DNA of 64,000 nucleotides, taken from assembly GCA_030737875.1 (NCBI GenBank), contig CM060921.1, positions 406,450,192 to 406,514,191 of the forward strand, in the 5' to 3' direction. The first letter of the stretch is position 1, and every line of letters starts with the position of its first letter. The notes below the pieces were generated by a model, which saw only the letters and a list, made by a program, of their open reading frames with translations, was not told the DNA's origin and searched no databases. Positions 11,316-21,292 of the stretch are shown piece after piece. Source of the stretch: Allium sativum. Taxonomy: Eukaryota > Streptophyta > Magnoliopsida > Asparagales > Amaryllidaceae. Made by a program: the position numbers and the translations under genes.

Positions 11316-13615
11316 TCATAGCCTTATCCTAGCACGTGGAATTCTATCAAACAACAACAAGATACAACGATGATACGATATCAAAGGGTGAAACCTAGGA
11401 GCTAACTTCCCTTTGTTTCCAACAAACATAGGAGCTAACTTCCCTTTATTTTCGAATCTACCCATATGCTTCAACGGTGAAACCTTCACGAAAACCATAT
11501 CGCTCACGTCAAATTTCAAGTCCTTACGACACTTATCGGAGTAACTCTTCTAACGATCTTGGGCTGCCTTCATTCGTTATCGAACGATCTCGATACAACC
11601 TAAGGTCTCTTTTATCATCTCAGGCCCCAAGTATCAACTTATCTCTAGTTTCTAACCAACATGCTGGAGAATTACACGGTTTCCCATACAACGCCTCGTA
11701 TGGTGCCACCCCAATGTTAGACAGGTAGCCATTATTATATGCAAACTCAACTAGATGCAGATGGTCATCCCATGATCCTCCGAAGTCTAACACCCAAGCC
11801 CTCAGGAGATCTTCCAAAAGTTGATTGACTCTCTTGGTTTGACCATTAGTTTGGGGATGATAAGCCGTACACAAACATAACTCGGGTCCCAAAGCTTCTT
11901 GCAAACTTTTCCATAATCCACTCGTAAACAATGGATCTCAGTCACTCACTATACTTTTTGGGATACCATGGAATTGAACTATCCATTTCACATAAAATTT
12001 AACCAACTTTGATGCCGTCCTAGTTGACTTGACAGGAATGAACCTTGCACTTTTGGTCAAGCGATCCACGATGACCCAAATTCCCTCATTTCCTGCCCTC
12101 GTCCTAGGTAGTCCATAGATAAAATCCATCGATATTTGCTCCCACTTTCATGTAGGAACTTCCAATGGTTGAAGCAACCCACTCTGCTTCTTCTGTTAAG
12201 CTTTCACTAACTGACAGTTCATGCACTTGGAAATGAACTTCCCAATGTCTCGCTTCATCCCCTCCCAATAGTAGACTCTCTTCATGTCCTTATACATCTT
12301 ATTACCACCGGGATGAATCGTCAACGTCGAGTGATGACATTCCTATAAAATCTCATCTCTCAATCCATTGATATCAGGAACAACTAATCGCCCTTGTTTC
12401 GAAGCCATCTTTCTCGATCAACTTCGAACTTTTTATTCTCTGATTCCATCTTCTGGATAAACTCAACAAGCTTTACATCTTGCTTTTGGCTCTCGCTGAT
12501 CCTTTCTATGAGAGTAGGTCATATCAATAAGCTTGCCAACATTTTAGGTTCCAACTCACATCTTAGACTAAAATCGAATCTTGGCAAATACTCGAGGCTC
12601 TTCCATTCTGAAAACATCGCTCCCAAACTTGCGTGTCTTCGACTCAACGCATCTACAACCGCGTTAGCTTGTCCAGGAGTATAGGCTATATCAAAATCAT
12701 ACGATGCCAGAAATTCTAACCATCGTTCCTGCCGAAGTTTCAAATCCTTTTGGGAGAAAAGATACTTCAACGACTTATGATCTGTAAACAACTCAAATCG
12801 GACTCCTAACAGGTAATGCCTTCACATCTTCAGAGCAAACACAATCGCTACCAACTCCAAATCATGAGTCGGGCAATTCCTCTCATGCAGCTTCAGCTGT
12901 CGACTCGCGTAAGCCACAACCTTATCCTTTTGCATCAGTACCGCTCCAAGTCCAGTACCACATGCATCGAGGTATATCACCATCTATTCATTCCCACTTG
13001 AAATGGTCAACACAGGAGCACTCGTCAACTTCTCCTTCAGGATTTCAAACGCTTGTTCACACTTCGCATCCCATGTGAACACTCGGGTCTTCTTCGTAAA
13101 TCCTGTCAACGGTGCAGCTACCTTGGAGAAATCCTTGATAAACTTTTGGTAATAACAAGCCAACCCAAGGAAACTTCTCACATCCGTCGCATTTTAGGTC
13201 TATCCCAGTCCTGGATTGCTGCCACTTTAGCAGGGTCAACCGTTATCCCATTTCCAGAAATAACATGACCTAAGAACCTCACTTCACTCTTCCAGAAGTG
13301 ACACTTCAAAAACTTAGCTCTCAGCTGATGCTTTCGCAAGATTTCCAACGCAACTCTAAAGTGCATCTTGTGATCTTCCTCATTCCGTGAGTAGACCAAA
13401 ATGTCATCCACGAACATGAGTATGAATTTATTCAGTTGATCTTTTAAGACCCTATTCATAAGATCCACAAAATACGTTGGCGCGTTAGTCAACCCAAATG
13501 GCATCACCAACCGTTCAAAGAATCTGGATGGTGTCCTAAAAGCAGTCTTTGACACACTATCATTTGCCACCCTCAACTGGTGAAATCCTGTTGCCAAATC
13601 CTTTTGAGAAAACAC
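11316..13615 (-). pseudogene. Degenerate Ty3/gypsy (chromovirus-type) pol: RT, RNase H, integrase
   Basis: Read right to left, the remnant starts inside reverse transcriptase at SQKDLATGFHQL (near 13600). It continues through RLVMPFGLTNAP, the catalytic FVDDILVYS box (near 13400) and FLGHVISGNGI (near 13260). The RNase H connection follows (FLGLACYYQKF near 13160), with a frame slip around 13180. RNase H shows [10 protein letters not shown] and [17 protein letters not shown] (12519-12791). The integrase zinc region spans about 12200-12330. The core lies at 11620-12130, with the first catalytic Asp lost in a break at 11931-11938, then AYHPQTNGQT and FAYNNG. The C-terminal VSDMVFVKVSPLKHMGRF part sits near 11500. 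Several frameshifts and stops make it dead. Gag, protease and the RT fingers are missing because the element is cut off at about 13615. Confidence 0.85.
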
Positions 13616-13850
13616 TTTTAATTTGATCTTGGATATGAGGATCTGGAATAATATTCTACTTAGATTCACCCCTGTGATATTCTTGTTGATCTCCCCATGG
13701 AAAATCCACCTATTATGTGTTTTAACCATACCATAAATAATAAAGTGTTTCTCAACATTTTCCATTGAGAGATTTTTATAGTTTTTGCAATTGATACATA
13801 GGCAAATGCCGGTATCGAGGAATGAGTGATTCTTCGCAGAACTCATGAAG
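13616..13850 (-). pseudogene. CACTA (En/Spm) transposase-associated domain fragment
   Basis: Minus-strand residues here (ICLCINCKNY, then MENVEKHFIIYGMV and RWIFHGE) match the N-terminal transposase-associated domain of plant CACTA elements. That domain has a CxC..C zinc-like motif and an HLxxxGF...W.HGE signature. It is open and in frame with the gypsy RT piece to its left, so a 222-codon chimeric frame (13178-13846) results. The junction near 13615 is a breakpoint between two transposons, not a real fusion gene. The rest of the CACTA transposase and the CACTA/CACTG termini were not found. Confidence 0.65.
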
Positions 13851-14774
13851 TTTCAAGCTCCAAATAATATTATCTTTTTAAACTCATTAAAAATAATTTG
13901 ACTGAAAGCAACAATGACCTTTATTACGGTCATACAATAATTGAAAGAATTAGGTCAATCATTAAGTTAAATAAGTCATGATAAGTAAACATGTATTAGT
14001 GGAATCAGATCAATTGTAAGCGAAACAAATTGTGATCAATCAAGTTTTCAGAATAGTAATATAGCTAATGGAAGATTGTTCAACTCATTTAGATTTGCGT
14101 TAGGCTTATGCTTTATAAATGAGTTGAAAATATAACAATATTTTGAAATAGTTAACGACAAAAGAAGAAAACATCATGTAGGCTCTATTAGTTGCATTAT
14201 GAAAACTAAAAAGAAAAAAAAAAGGTCTAGCTGGTGTAACAAAAGCTCTCATTTCCAATTTGAATACTTTTTTCTTTTTTTATTTCAAAATGAATGTTTT
14301 TGTCATGCCTTAATTGAGTAAACTAATTTTTCTAAATCCAGTACCAATAGGGAAAAAATTCTCCCCAAAACTAGATTTTAGATAACCGAATACTCGAAGA
14401 TTAATTCCAAAATTTATATATTTTATAACTTTCTCTTGGAGAATAGGAAAACATTAATAAGGCCATCATACAATATTTGCAACACTTTTCCAATGCATTT
14501 ATGAGCCTATCTGTATAAAAAAATATAAAATACAGTGTTATATCCTGATCTTGGAATTGAAAATAACTAATGTGCCTTGTATTTGAAAACTTTGTGGCAA
14601 CCTTTCCTTTGAACCCCATCTATGACGCCTGTTAGTTGACTTGTTTATATGGACCTGAAGCATTACTCCTTGCTACCTATATATCTGGATCAGATTATAT
14701 GGGCCTGAAGCATTAGAGTGACTCCCTCGCCTCCCTTATTATAATTTGAAGCTTGGAGCTACATCTAATAGGGA
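13851..14774. other. A+T-rich non-coding DNA, possibly CACTA-derived
   Basis: No gene is seen. A short phrase (TATATGGACCTGAAGCATTA near 14648, with one change near 14697) is directly repeated. The stretch is the left flank of the foldback element, so it was originally contiguous with the DNA after 26347. Confidence 0.5.
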
Positions 14775-15189
14775 AAGGGGTAATTAACGACAAGGACAAA
14801 GACCCATTAAAATTTATCCATAAGGACAACCACCTAATATTTTATCCATAAGGACAATACACTGAAATTAAATTTCGGCCGATGCTTCCATCTTTTCCCT
14901 CTGTTGCGTATCTCGATTTCATCGTTTATCACGAAATCACAAAAATCACGAAACCCTAAATCGATGAAATCACAAATATCATGAGGCATTAGAATCGAAA
15001 TTCTCAATCGAAGACAAAAATCACGAAATCAAAATCACGACCAAATATCAGCCGAAACAGAAACCTTAGAAAAAAAAATCGAACAACAAAAATCCATTGG
15101 AAATCACAAGTGAATTGAATAAAAATATTTTTCAAACAATGGAAAACACAATTGAAGAAGTCAAAATTGTTGAAACAATTTTTTCGTGA

Positions 15190-15596
15190 TTGGAAATGTT
15201 TTTTTTTTTCGTTAATAGTATAGCAGTTCGTAGGTATCATTTTTCTATTTTTTTTAGGTATCATTTTTCCTATTTTAACTTTAAAATATAGCAGCAGTTT
15301 TTAGGCATCAATTTTTCTAGGTATCATTTTTACTGTAGTTTATGTGTTATGTTAAACATCACATCAGTTTTAAGGTATCATTTTTATACTTTTCAAGGTA
15401 TCATTTTTAGTGTAATTTTTCTGTTATGTTAAACATTACTGCAGTTTGAAGGAATCATTTTTATATTTTTTAAGGTATCATTTTTAATGTAATTTATGTG
15501 TTATGTTAAACATCACAGCAGTTTTAAGGTATCATTTTTATATTTTTTAAGGTATCATTTTTACTGTAGTTTATGTGTTATGTTAAACATCATATC
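15190..15596 (+). repeat. GGTATCATTTTT tandem array, left arm
   Basis: About ten GGTATCATTTTT-like words (some GGCATCA or GGAATCA) alternate with TGTGTTATGTTAAACATCA spacers. Together they make an irregular higher-order repeat of roughly 90-100 bp. Confidence 0.75.
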
Positions 15597-17054
15597 TGTA
15601 ACACCCCACCTCCGTTAAGGTCACTCACAAAGGGAATGCCTTAACTTTGGTGGAGCATTTTAGTAAACAGAACAGAAACTTACAAGACAGATAAAACAGT
15701 ACTTGAAATTTTTTAACTTTATTACAGCGGAAACAGAAATTAATATGGTTACATCCTTTCAATTTCAGAATTCAAGTACAAAATATCAGTCTTGTACAAA
15801 AGCCTTCAAAATTCATAGTTTAAAATCATAATCCCCATGGAACGGAAGCTATACAGAGCCAAGCCATACTTTAAGCACTTCAAGCAAAGAGAAATCCGGA
15901 TCAAGCTAAAGTATTTCCCTCCTTGGATAACCTGGGGGGGGGGAAACGGAAGAAAGGAGGCGAAACAACAAGGGTCAGACAAAAAGTCTGGCAAGTCCAG
16001 TGACTTTCAGCATATGAACAGATAATAATAATATGATATGAACATAAAACTGGATGTGAGATAACTATAACAGGTGTAGCAGATATAACAGAAAAACAGA
16101 ATGATATAAACTATTGTTTTACACTTCTCGGCACTAATACTAGTATAGTAGAATTAGGTGTCACCCTAATGTCTAAATTGAAGCAGGAACGGGTACAGAA
16201 TACTTTAACAGAAACAGAATGCTAATAATGGGCCTTTACTACCCGATCAGAAACAGACAGAAGAAGAAACAGATTTATCCCTATGGAGACAGAATGTGGA
16301 ATTAGGTGTACACTAGTAATGGGCCTTTACCACCCGAACAGACGGTACCACACAGAAATAGACAGGTGTTACCACCCAACAGAAACAGACGGTACCAACA
16401 GAAACAGACAGAACTAAGCGTACCCTAAAACCCTACCCCAAGCGATCGGCTCCCTAATACATAAATATCCTGTGTCGGCCCCACAGTAGGGTGTATCACT
16501 CCCTAAAGTGACAACCAATTGGCACAGACCTATTTACAGATGTCACGGCGTCTTACATCCTCAGAGGCAGACCGGGGTCCATGCACGCACATGACCCGGT
16601 TGGAACGCACCATCAACACCCTTCGCCATTATCAGAATGAACCACTTATAATTAGTTCAGTAAGCGTGCCCGGACCCTACCTACTGTTGGGTCAAAGTTT
16701 TGATACCAGAAAGGGTTACTGACTAATATGGGCCCCAAACAACAGATGACACAAGTAATTCCCCTCCTAACCTTGTGTCCCCAGACTAACAGATTTCAGA
16801 TTAACTTGTTTACAAGTTCAGACATACAGAATTCAGATTTACTAATTCACAAATTAAGTTAACAAGTTTTCAGACTAACAGGTCAGATGTACAAATTTTT
16901 CAGATTTGTTTAACTTTGTATTGGGCCTACAGATTCATGGACGGGTTTTACTACATCTATTAATCCCTTTGGTTTAACCCTATTTTCCCCAATACGTTTT
17001 AGACGCCATTCTTATCTTAGATTTTGCATTAATTAATTATTAATGCACAGACCT

Positions 17055-17249
17055 CTCACATTAGGTCGATAGCTTGTGGCCGCTGGATATGCCGGGCGGT
17101 TCCGGGCAAACTTCTGCCACAAGCCAGACCTAACCTCGTGTCTTACGCATGTTATGACTAACTTCTCACATTAGAAAATATTGTTTGCGGCCACTGGATG
17201 TGCCGGGCGGTTCCGGGCAGATTTACGCCGCAAACTCATTCTAACCTCG
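17055..17249 (-). repeat. Paired stem-loop module in the TR-GAG left LTR
   Basis: There are two units, 17055-17138 and 17165-17249. Unit 1 pairs TTAGGTC (17061-17067) with GACCTAA (17127-17133), and GCTTGTGGC (17072-17080) with GCCACAAGC (17116-17124). Unit 2 pairs TTAGAA (17171-17176) with TTCTAA (17239-17244), and GTTTGCGGC (17183-17191) with GCCGCAAAC (17227-17235). Stem differences are compensatory. The loop keeps GCCGGGCGGTTCCGGGC. The module lies downstream of the predicted TATA box, so it would be in the RNA. Copies in the other LTR are at 22753-22836 and 22863-22947. Confidence 0.75.
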
Positions 17250-18656
17250 AGTTAGCCATGTTTATCTTTGCGGCCAATTAATTAATAATTTACCGTTTAT
17301 GCGCACGCCCAATATATATGCCAATTCAGATTATATCAATAACAGGATGATTATATCAACATAGCAGATAACAGATTTTATATGACTTAACGGATTTAAC
17401 AGATTTAGCAACTTAGCAGATTTTGGCATATAACAGGTTAGGCTTTTCAACCGACAAATTTAACAGATTAGGCATTTCAATCTAATTAGCAGTCTAGGCA
17501 ATATAACAAAACTAGTAGTTTAGGCAACTTGACAAATTAGCAGGTTTAGCAAATTTAATATTTCTAAAAGTTCTATTTACATGCCTTGCCCAATCATATA
17601 TTGGCCTAAATTCATATGCCTACATAATTGTCATGATTCACAACATATACTCCATGTTTGCATAAGCGCAGAATATGGACATAATTTGCCATATAACATA
17701 TGTTCCAATTTTTGTTAAACTAGCATCTTACAGCAGATTCACATATAAATTATACCAAATATAACCATTAATTTCAATGCATGCCATATATCCAAAAATC
17801 CCTATTTAGGTGTAATCACAATAATAGATATCCTAATTAATGTAAATCTTTACACCTAAGTTTCCATATCTTCTTCTTTTTGAGTCATGAATCATTATGC
17901 AAACTTTACCCAACAATATAAATCTTTAAATCATATCTTCTAAAAATCAGATCTTGACTTTTATATGCATTTTGTCCAAAGTCTCAAATCATATGTAATC
18001 TTACAATGGTTCCTCTTTTCTTCTATCATAGAATATGCATAGATCCAAATATAGTTTACAACATATGCTCATTAATTACAGTTCTAAATTACAACATAAC
18101 TATGCATACAACATGCATAAATTATATGTTCATAGTCAAATTTATGCATATGTCCAATATATTTTATGCCTCAGACCTAAAGTCATACATTCAATTTAGT
18201 CTTGTCAAATTTCGCATCATTCATTATTTATCCCAAATTTTGCGTTCATACGTTAATCTCTTTATGAGATTGGGCACAGGCTCGTGGTAGCCTGGCTATA
18301 GAAACAGAAAAGAAGAAAGGAATACAGAACAGTCACAGAAAACAGATCCAACAGAAGAGAATATATATATACAACCTCAAACTCAGTTTTAAATGCATAT
18401 CAAAATTATAATTAACGTTTATAGCGGAGAATAACTGTACTTGCCTTGATAGGATTAAAGAAAGAACTTTAACTTGTTGTAGAATCCTTGCAGAAACTTT
18501 AATCTCTAGTTTGAATTGAGTTGCTTAGGCTGATGTTGATTATCTTCTAGTTTTAATTCCAGCAGAGCAGCGACGCCATTTTTATTTTTTTATTAGAAGA
18601 AGAGAGCAATGGAGGCTAGAGAATTGTGTAAGAAACCTAGGTAGAGTCTAGGGTCA

Positions 18657-18664
18657 TTTTATAG
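18657..18664 (-). promoter_or_regulatory. TR-GAG LTR TATA box (left copy)
   Basis: The minus strand reads CTATAAAATGACCC, about 515 bp from the LTR 5' edge. The second copy is at 24355-24362. The sequence context resembles the Tekay TATA box (CTATAAAAAGACCC at 28343). Confidence 0.65.
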
Positions 18665-18789
18665 AGTTTATGAACTGATTAGGACCATCGATGTTGCTTG
18701 GATTGATCGTAGCCATTCATTCGAAAGAGAGACCAATTAGAGCCTGCCACCTAGCCCTAATGACAAAGCATGCTTCTGGAAATCGACCA

Positions 18790-18955
18790 ACATAGACTAG
18801 GCCAGCCAGGGTGGACTGGGTTCGACCTGGGTCTGGACTGGGTTCGACCTGGGTCTGGACCAGGTCGACAGCCCTGTCGACAGCCCTGTCGACCTGGCTA
18901 GACCAGGTCGACAGCCCAGTCGACCTGGGTGTCTTAGGCGGGACTTTTCCCGCCC
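18790..18955. repeat. GGTCGAC palindrome cluster in U3 (left LTR)
   Basis: The stretch is dense in CAGGTCGACAGCCCTGTCGAC-type inverted words, with a nearby GGCGGGACTTTTCCCGCC hairpin (about 18935-18953). It sits upstream of the predicted TATA box in the coding orientation, so it would be part of the U3 promoter. Confidence 0.65.
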
Positions 18956-19177
18956 TGGCCAATTGGGCCCGATTTTTAATTTTAAACTTGATTCAGAAAC
19001 TTCCGGAGGCTATATCTTCTTCATACGGACTCCGTTTTTCGAAAACTCGGACTCTATTTCGCGTATTTTTCCGAGACGAACGCAATGGCGTATCCCGTTT
19101 CCCTTAGTTCTTTGATTTCAAATTAATTATACTTTAATTTGTTAATTCCACAGTTATAGAATACACGGGGTGTTACA

Positions 19178-19190
19178 TTCTCCCCCACTT
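19178..19190 (-). promoter_or_regulatory. TR-GAG polypurine tract
   Basis: The minus strand reads AAGTGGGGGAGAA immediately next to the left LTR, the expected place for plus-strand priming. Confidence 0.75.
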
Positions 19191-20204
19191 AAAAGGATTT
19201 CGTCCCCGAAATCTTCAAGTTAAGAAGAATGTGTCCTACCATCCAATCATCCATCTACTCAACCATCATCCACAAGCATCCATTGTCCTTAGAAAACTTC
19301 TAATGTTGTATGAACATATGCAAAAGTGTGTGTATATGTTCCTTATCTAATGCAAAGATCAGGCGGTCTACTGATTCAGTTGACCTCCTTAATGCGAATT
19401 ATGTCAGTGCCATGAGTCCAACATGTATGCAATAGAATTCTGATGATATATATTATTTCTATATGAGTGCACAACCATTCACTCAAATGCAACATCCATG
19501 TGCTGAATCAACCAATTTGCATCCACAAGAATTGAAAAATGCTCACCCATCCATATGCAGTATGAGTGTGTTTTCGAGCCGATCTAGTGCCTAGTGTGTG
19601 TATATGCATCCACGGGCAACCACTAGCAACCACTTGCATCCACTTGCAACCATCAAACATAACATGTCTCAAACACATGTTTACACCCATTAGTTTCTAC
19701 CTAAAGTTCAAATATTCGATCGATAGGATACAGTCGAATGATGGAAGCGAGTACAGATAGAACGAAAATTTGGTTCCCATTAGACATGGGTCCTAAGTAT
19801 CGGCCCCAAAGACCGAAACCAATATCAAATTGACACCCAGAGGAGTACCTTCTTTAGACAATGTCAAAACTGGAAATCCTATCAAAAGTATTTAGATATT
19901 TACAGACTACTGGTACAGATCAGGTTCCCTAATGATTCTTAGGAAGCTAAGCATGATAAAATCATACCCTACGAAAACTCAGAATGTATGCGTCATACTT
20001 GACGCCTAACACAGATATCCCTCAAACCCCAATCTCAAACAGATGATCCATAACCCTTATGGGTCTGAGTCTATAGCGGAATTCAGAAATAATACTAGCA
20101 TTAAAGTGCAGAGTATCGATTACAAAATCAAAATACCAGAATCAGAAAGAGTCACAATCGGATAAAGAAATTAAACCTACTATAGATATTTTCCTATTTC
20201 TATC
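19191..20204 (-). other. TR-GAG 3' untranslated region
   Basis: There is no coding. The part nearest the PPT (19191-19480) is homologous to the 3' UTR of the Tekay element (39180-39687), including a GGATTTCG-CCCGAAATCT stretch and a block around ATCAGGCGGTCTACTGATTC. A module near 19795-19845 (GGCCCCAAAGACCGAAACCA on the plus strand) recurs in other elements of the window. The whole pol segment is missing between gag and this UTR. Confidence 0.7.
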
Positions 20205-21113
20205 CTAGCCACTAGCCTCAAGAGTGTTCGCCTGCCCTCCTTGTCCTCGTCTCTTCGGGCAGTCCCTAGTGAAGTGTCCCATCTCCCCACAGTTGAAGCA
20301 AGCGCCCTTCCTTTTTCTGCAATCCTTGTTCAGATGAGTTGAGCTCCCACAAGTAAAGCACTTTTTCCCCTTCTTATCTTCAAACTTCTCATCCTTCTTT
20401 TGTGTTTCCTTTTTGGGCCCCGCTTTCTTATTCTGTGGTTCTTCCTTCTTTGTCTCTTTCGGGCCCTTGTCTTCCTCGTGCAGTAGTGCCATATCCACCA
20501 ATTTCTCGTAAGTTGCTCCCATGGGTACATGGGTCATGGCTAGGCTGTGCAGTGGCTCATTCAATCCTTTAACAAAGCGGAGAGCCTTTTTATGCTGAGT
20601 GTTGACTAAATCCAATCCGAATCTTGCTAGTTGGTTGAACTGGTTGACGTATTCCTTGACCGTCATACTTCCTTGCTTAAGAGACAAGAACTTTTCCAAT
20701 TGTAAACTTCGTTCAGCTTGCGAGAGAAATTTTGTCTCAAACCTTGTTCTGAAATCCATCCATGTCTCAACCGGCCTCTCGGCGTTAGTGACTTCCCACC
20801 AGTAGGAAGCTTCGTCTTTGATCAGCCATACTGCCAACTGTACCTTCTGCCTATCGTCCACCTCGAAGATAACGAATAGATCCTCAGTTTCTTTGAGCCA
20901 ATTCCTTGCTTCTACGAATGATTCAGTTCCTTTGAAATCCTTCCCACCCATGGCCCTAAAATCTCTACAGATCTTTGAGAAAGCAATTGCACGAGGAGGG
21001 GGTGGAGGAGGGGGATCATTTGCTGGACCTGCAGCGGCGGTCCTAGCCTCAAGATATTGACGAAACCAACCGGGTACATGAACACCCTCTGGTATCTCAG
21101 ATGCTTCAGACAT
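20205..21113 (-). CDS. gag: Gag polyprotein of TR-GAG
   Basis: The 302-residue frame is intact, starting MSEASEIPEGVHVPGW. The start is chosen because the Tekay gag at 31360 begins with the same residues. Gag forms the cytoplasmic virus-like particle that packages element RNA. A proline-rich stretch lies near residues 33-41. The retrotransposon gag core runs from about 50 to 200, with WWEVTNAERPVETW and VKEYVNQFNQLARFG. A lysine-rich basic region (about 220-250) precedes two CCHC zinc knuckles, CFTCGSSTHLNKDC (about 252-265) and CFNCGEMGHFTRDC (about 272-285). Both keep all metal ligands, unlike the Tekay copy. The frame stops 17 residues after the second knuckle, before any protease motif. 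A functional gag-only element is plausible, but expression is untested. Confidence 0.92.
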   Translation of the reverse strand: MSEASEIPEGVHVPGWFRQYLEARTAAAGPANDPPPPPPPRAIAFSKICRDFRAMGGKDFKGTESFVEARNWLKETEDLFVIFEVDDRQKVQLAVWLIKDEASYWWEVTNAERPVETWMDFRTRFETKFLSQAERSLQLEKFLSLKQGSMTVKEYVNQFNQLARFGLDLVNTQHKKALRFVKGLNEPLHSLAMTHVPMGATYEKLVDMALLHEEDKGPKETKKEEPQNKKAGPKKETQKKDEKFEDKKGKKCFTCGSSTHLNKDCRKRKGACFNCGEMGHFTRDCPKRRGQGGQANTLEASG

Positions 21114-21278
21114 GCTGGAACGAAAAAGGAAAGGTTCAATACAAAAAGGACTGAAAGAAAGATATATGGCTCTTGGGGATCATGTTTTTCAAAATAAGCT
21201 TTAATTTTGAAAATACTTCATTTTAAAACCTTTTTGAAAATAGTTTTCAAAAACTTTTATCTAATCTGGTAACCTTTA

Positions 21279-21290
21279 GCTCTGATACCA
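21279..21290 (-). promoter_or_regulatory. Primer-binding site (initiator Met-tRNA)
   Basis: The minus strand reads TGGTATCAGAGC, the complement of the 3' end of plant initiator Met-tRNA. It lies two bases inside the 5' LTR and primes minus-strand synthesis. Confidence 0.92.
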
Positions 21291-21292
21291 AG

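Larger units (their letters stand above)
15597..19177 (-). repeat. TR-GAG left (3') LTR
   Basis: On the plus strand it starts TGTAACACCCCACC and ends CGGGGTGTTACA, with PPT sequence immediately outside. Relative to the other LTR it carries an extra 22-bp copy of a GGGTTCGACCTGGGTCTGGA-type unit near 18815-18860, and a shorter G run near 15935. Short open frames in it (16519-16722, 18006-18290, 18811-19107) recur in both LTRs and encode no domain. Confidence 0.93.

Noticed and set aside
14935..14975. CCCTAAA-like words near 14953 as interstitial telomere repeat
   Set aside because: Only isolated single words occur, not a tandem run.
15190..15596. GGTATCATTTTT array considered as a CRISPR-like array
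   Set aside because: The repeat words are short, spacing is irregular, spacers are themselves repeated, the array is palindromically mirrored at 24970-25900, and the context is plant transposon DNA.
18006..18290. 94-codon frame, identical at 23704-23988, as a conserved gene
   Set aside because: It is identical only because both copies are in the TR-GAG LTRs. The composition is that of A+T-rich LTR sequence.
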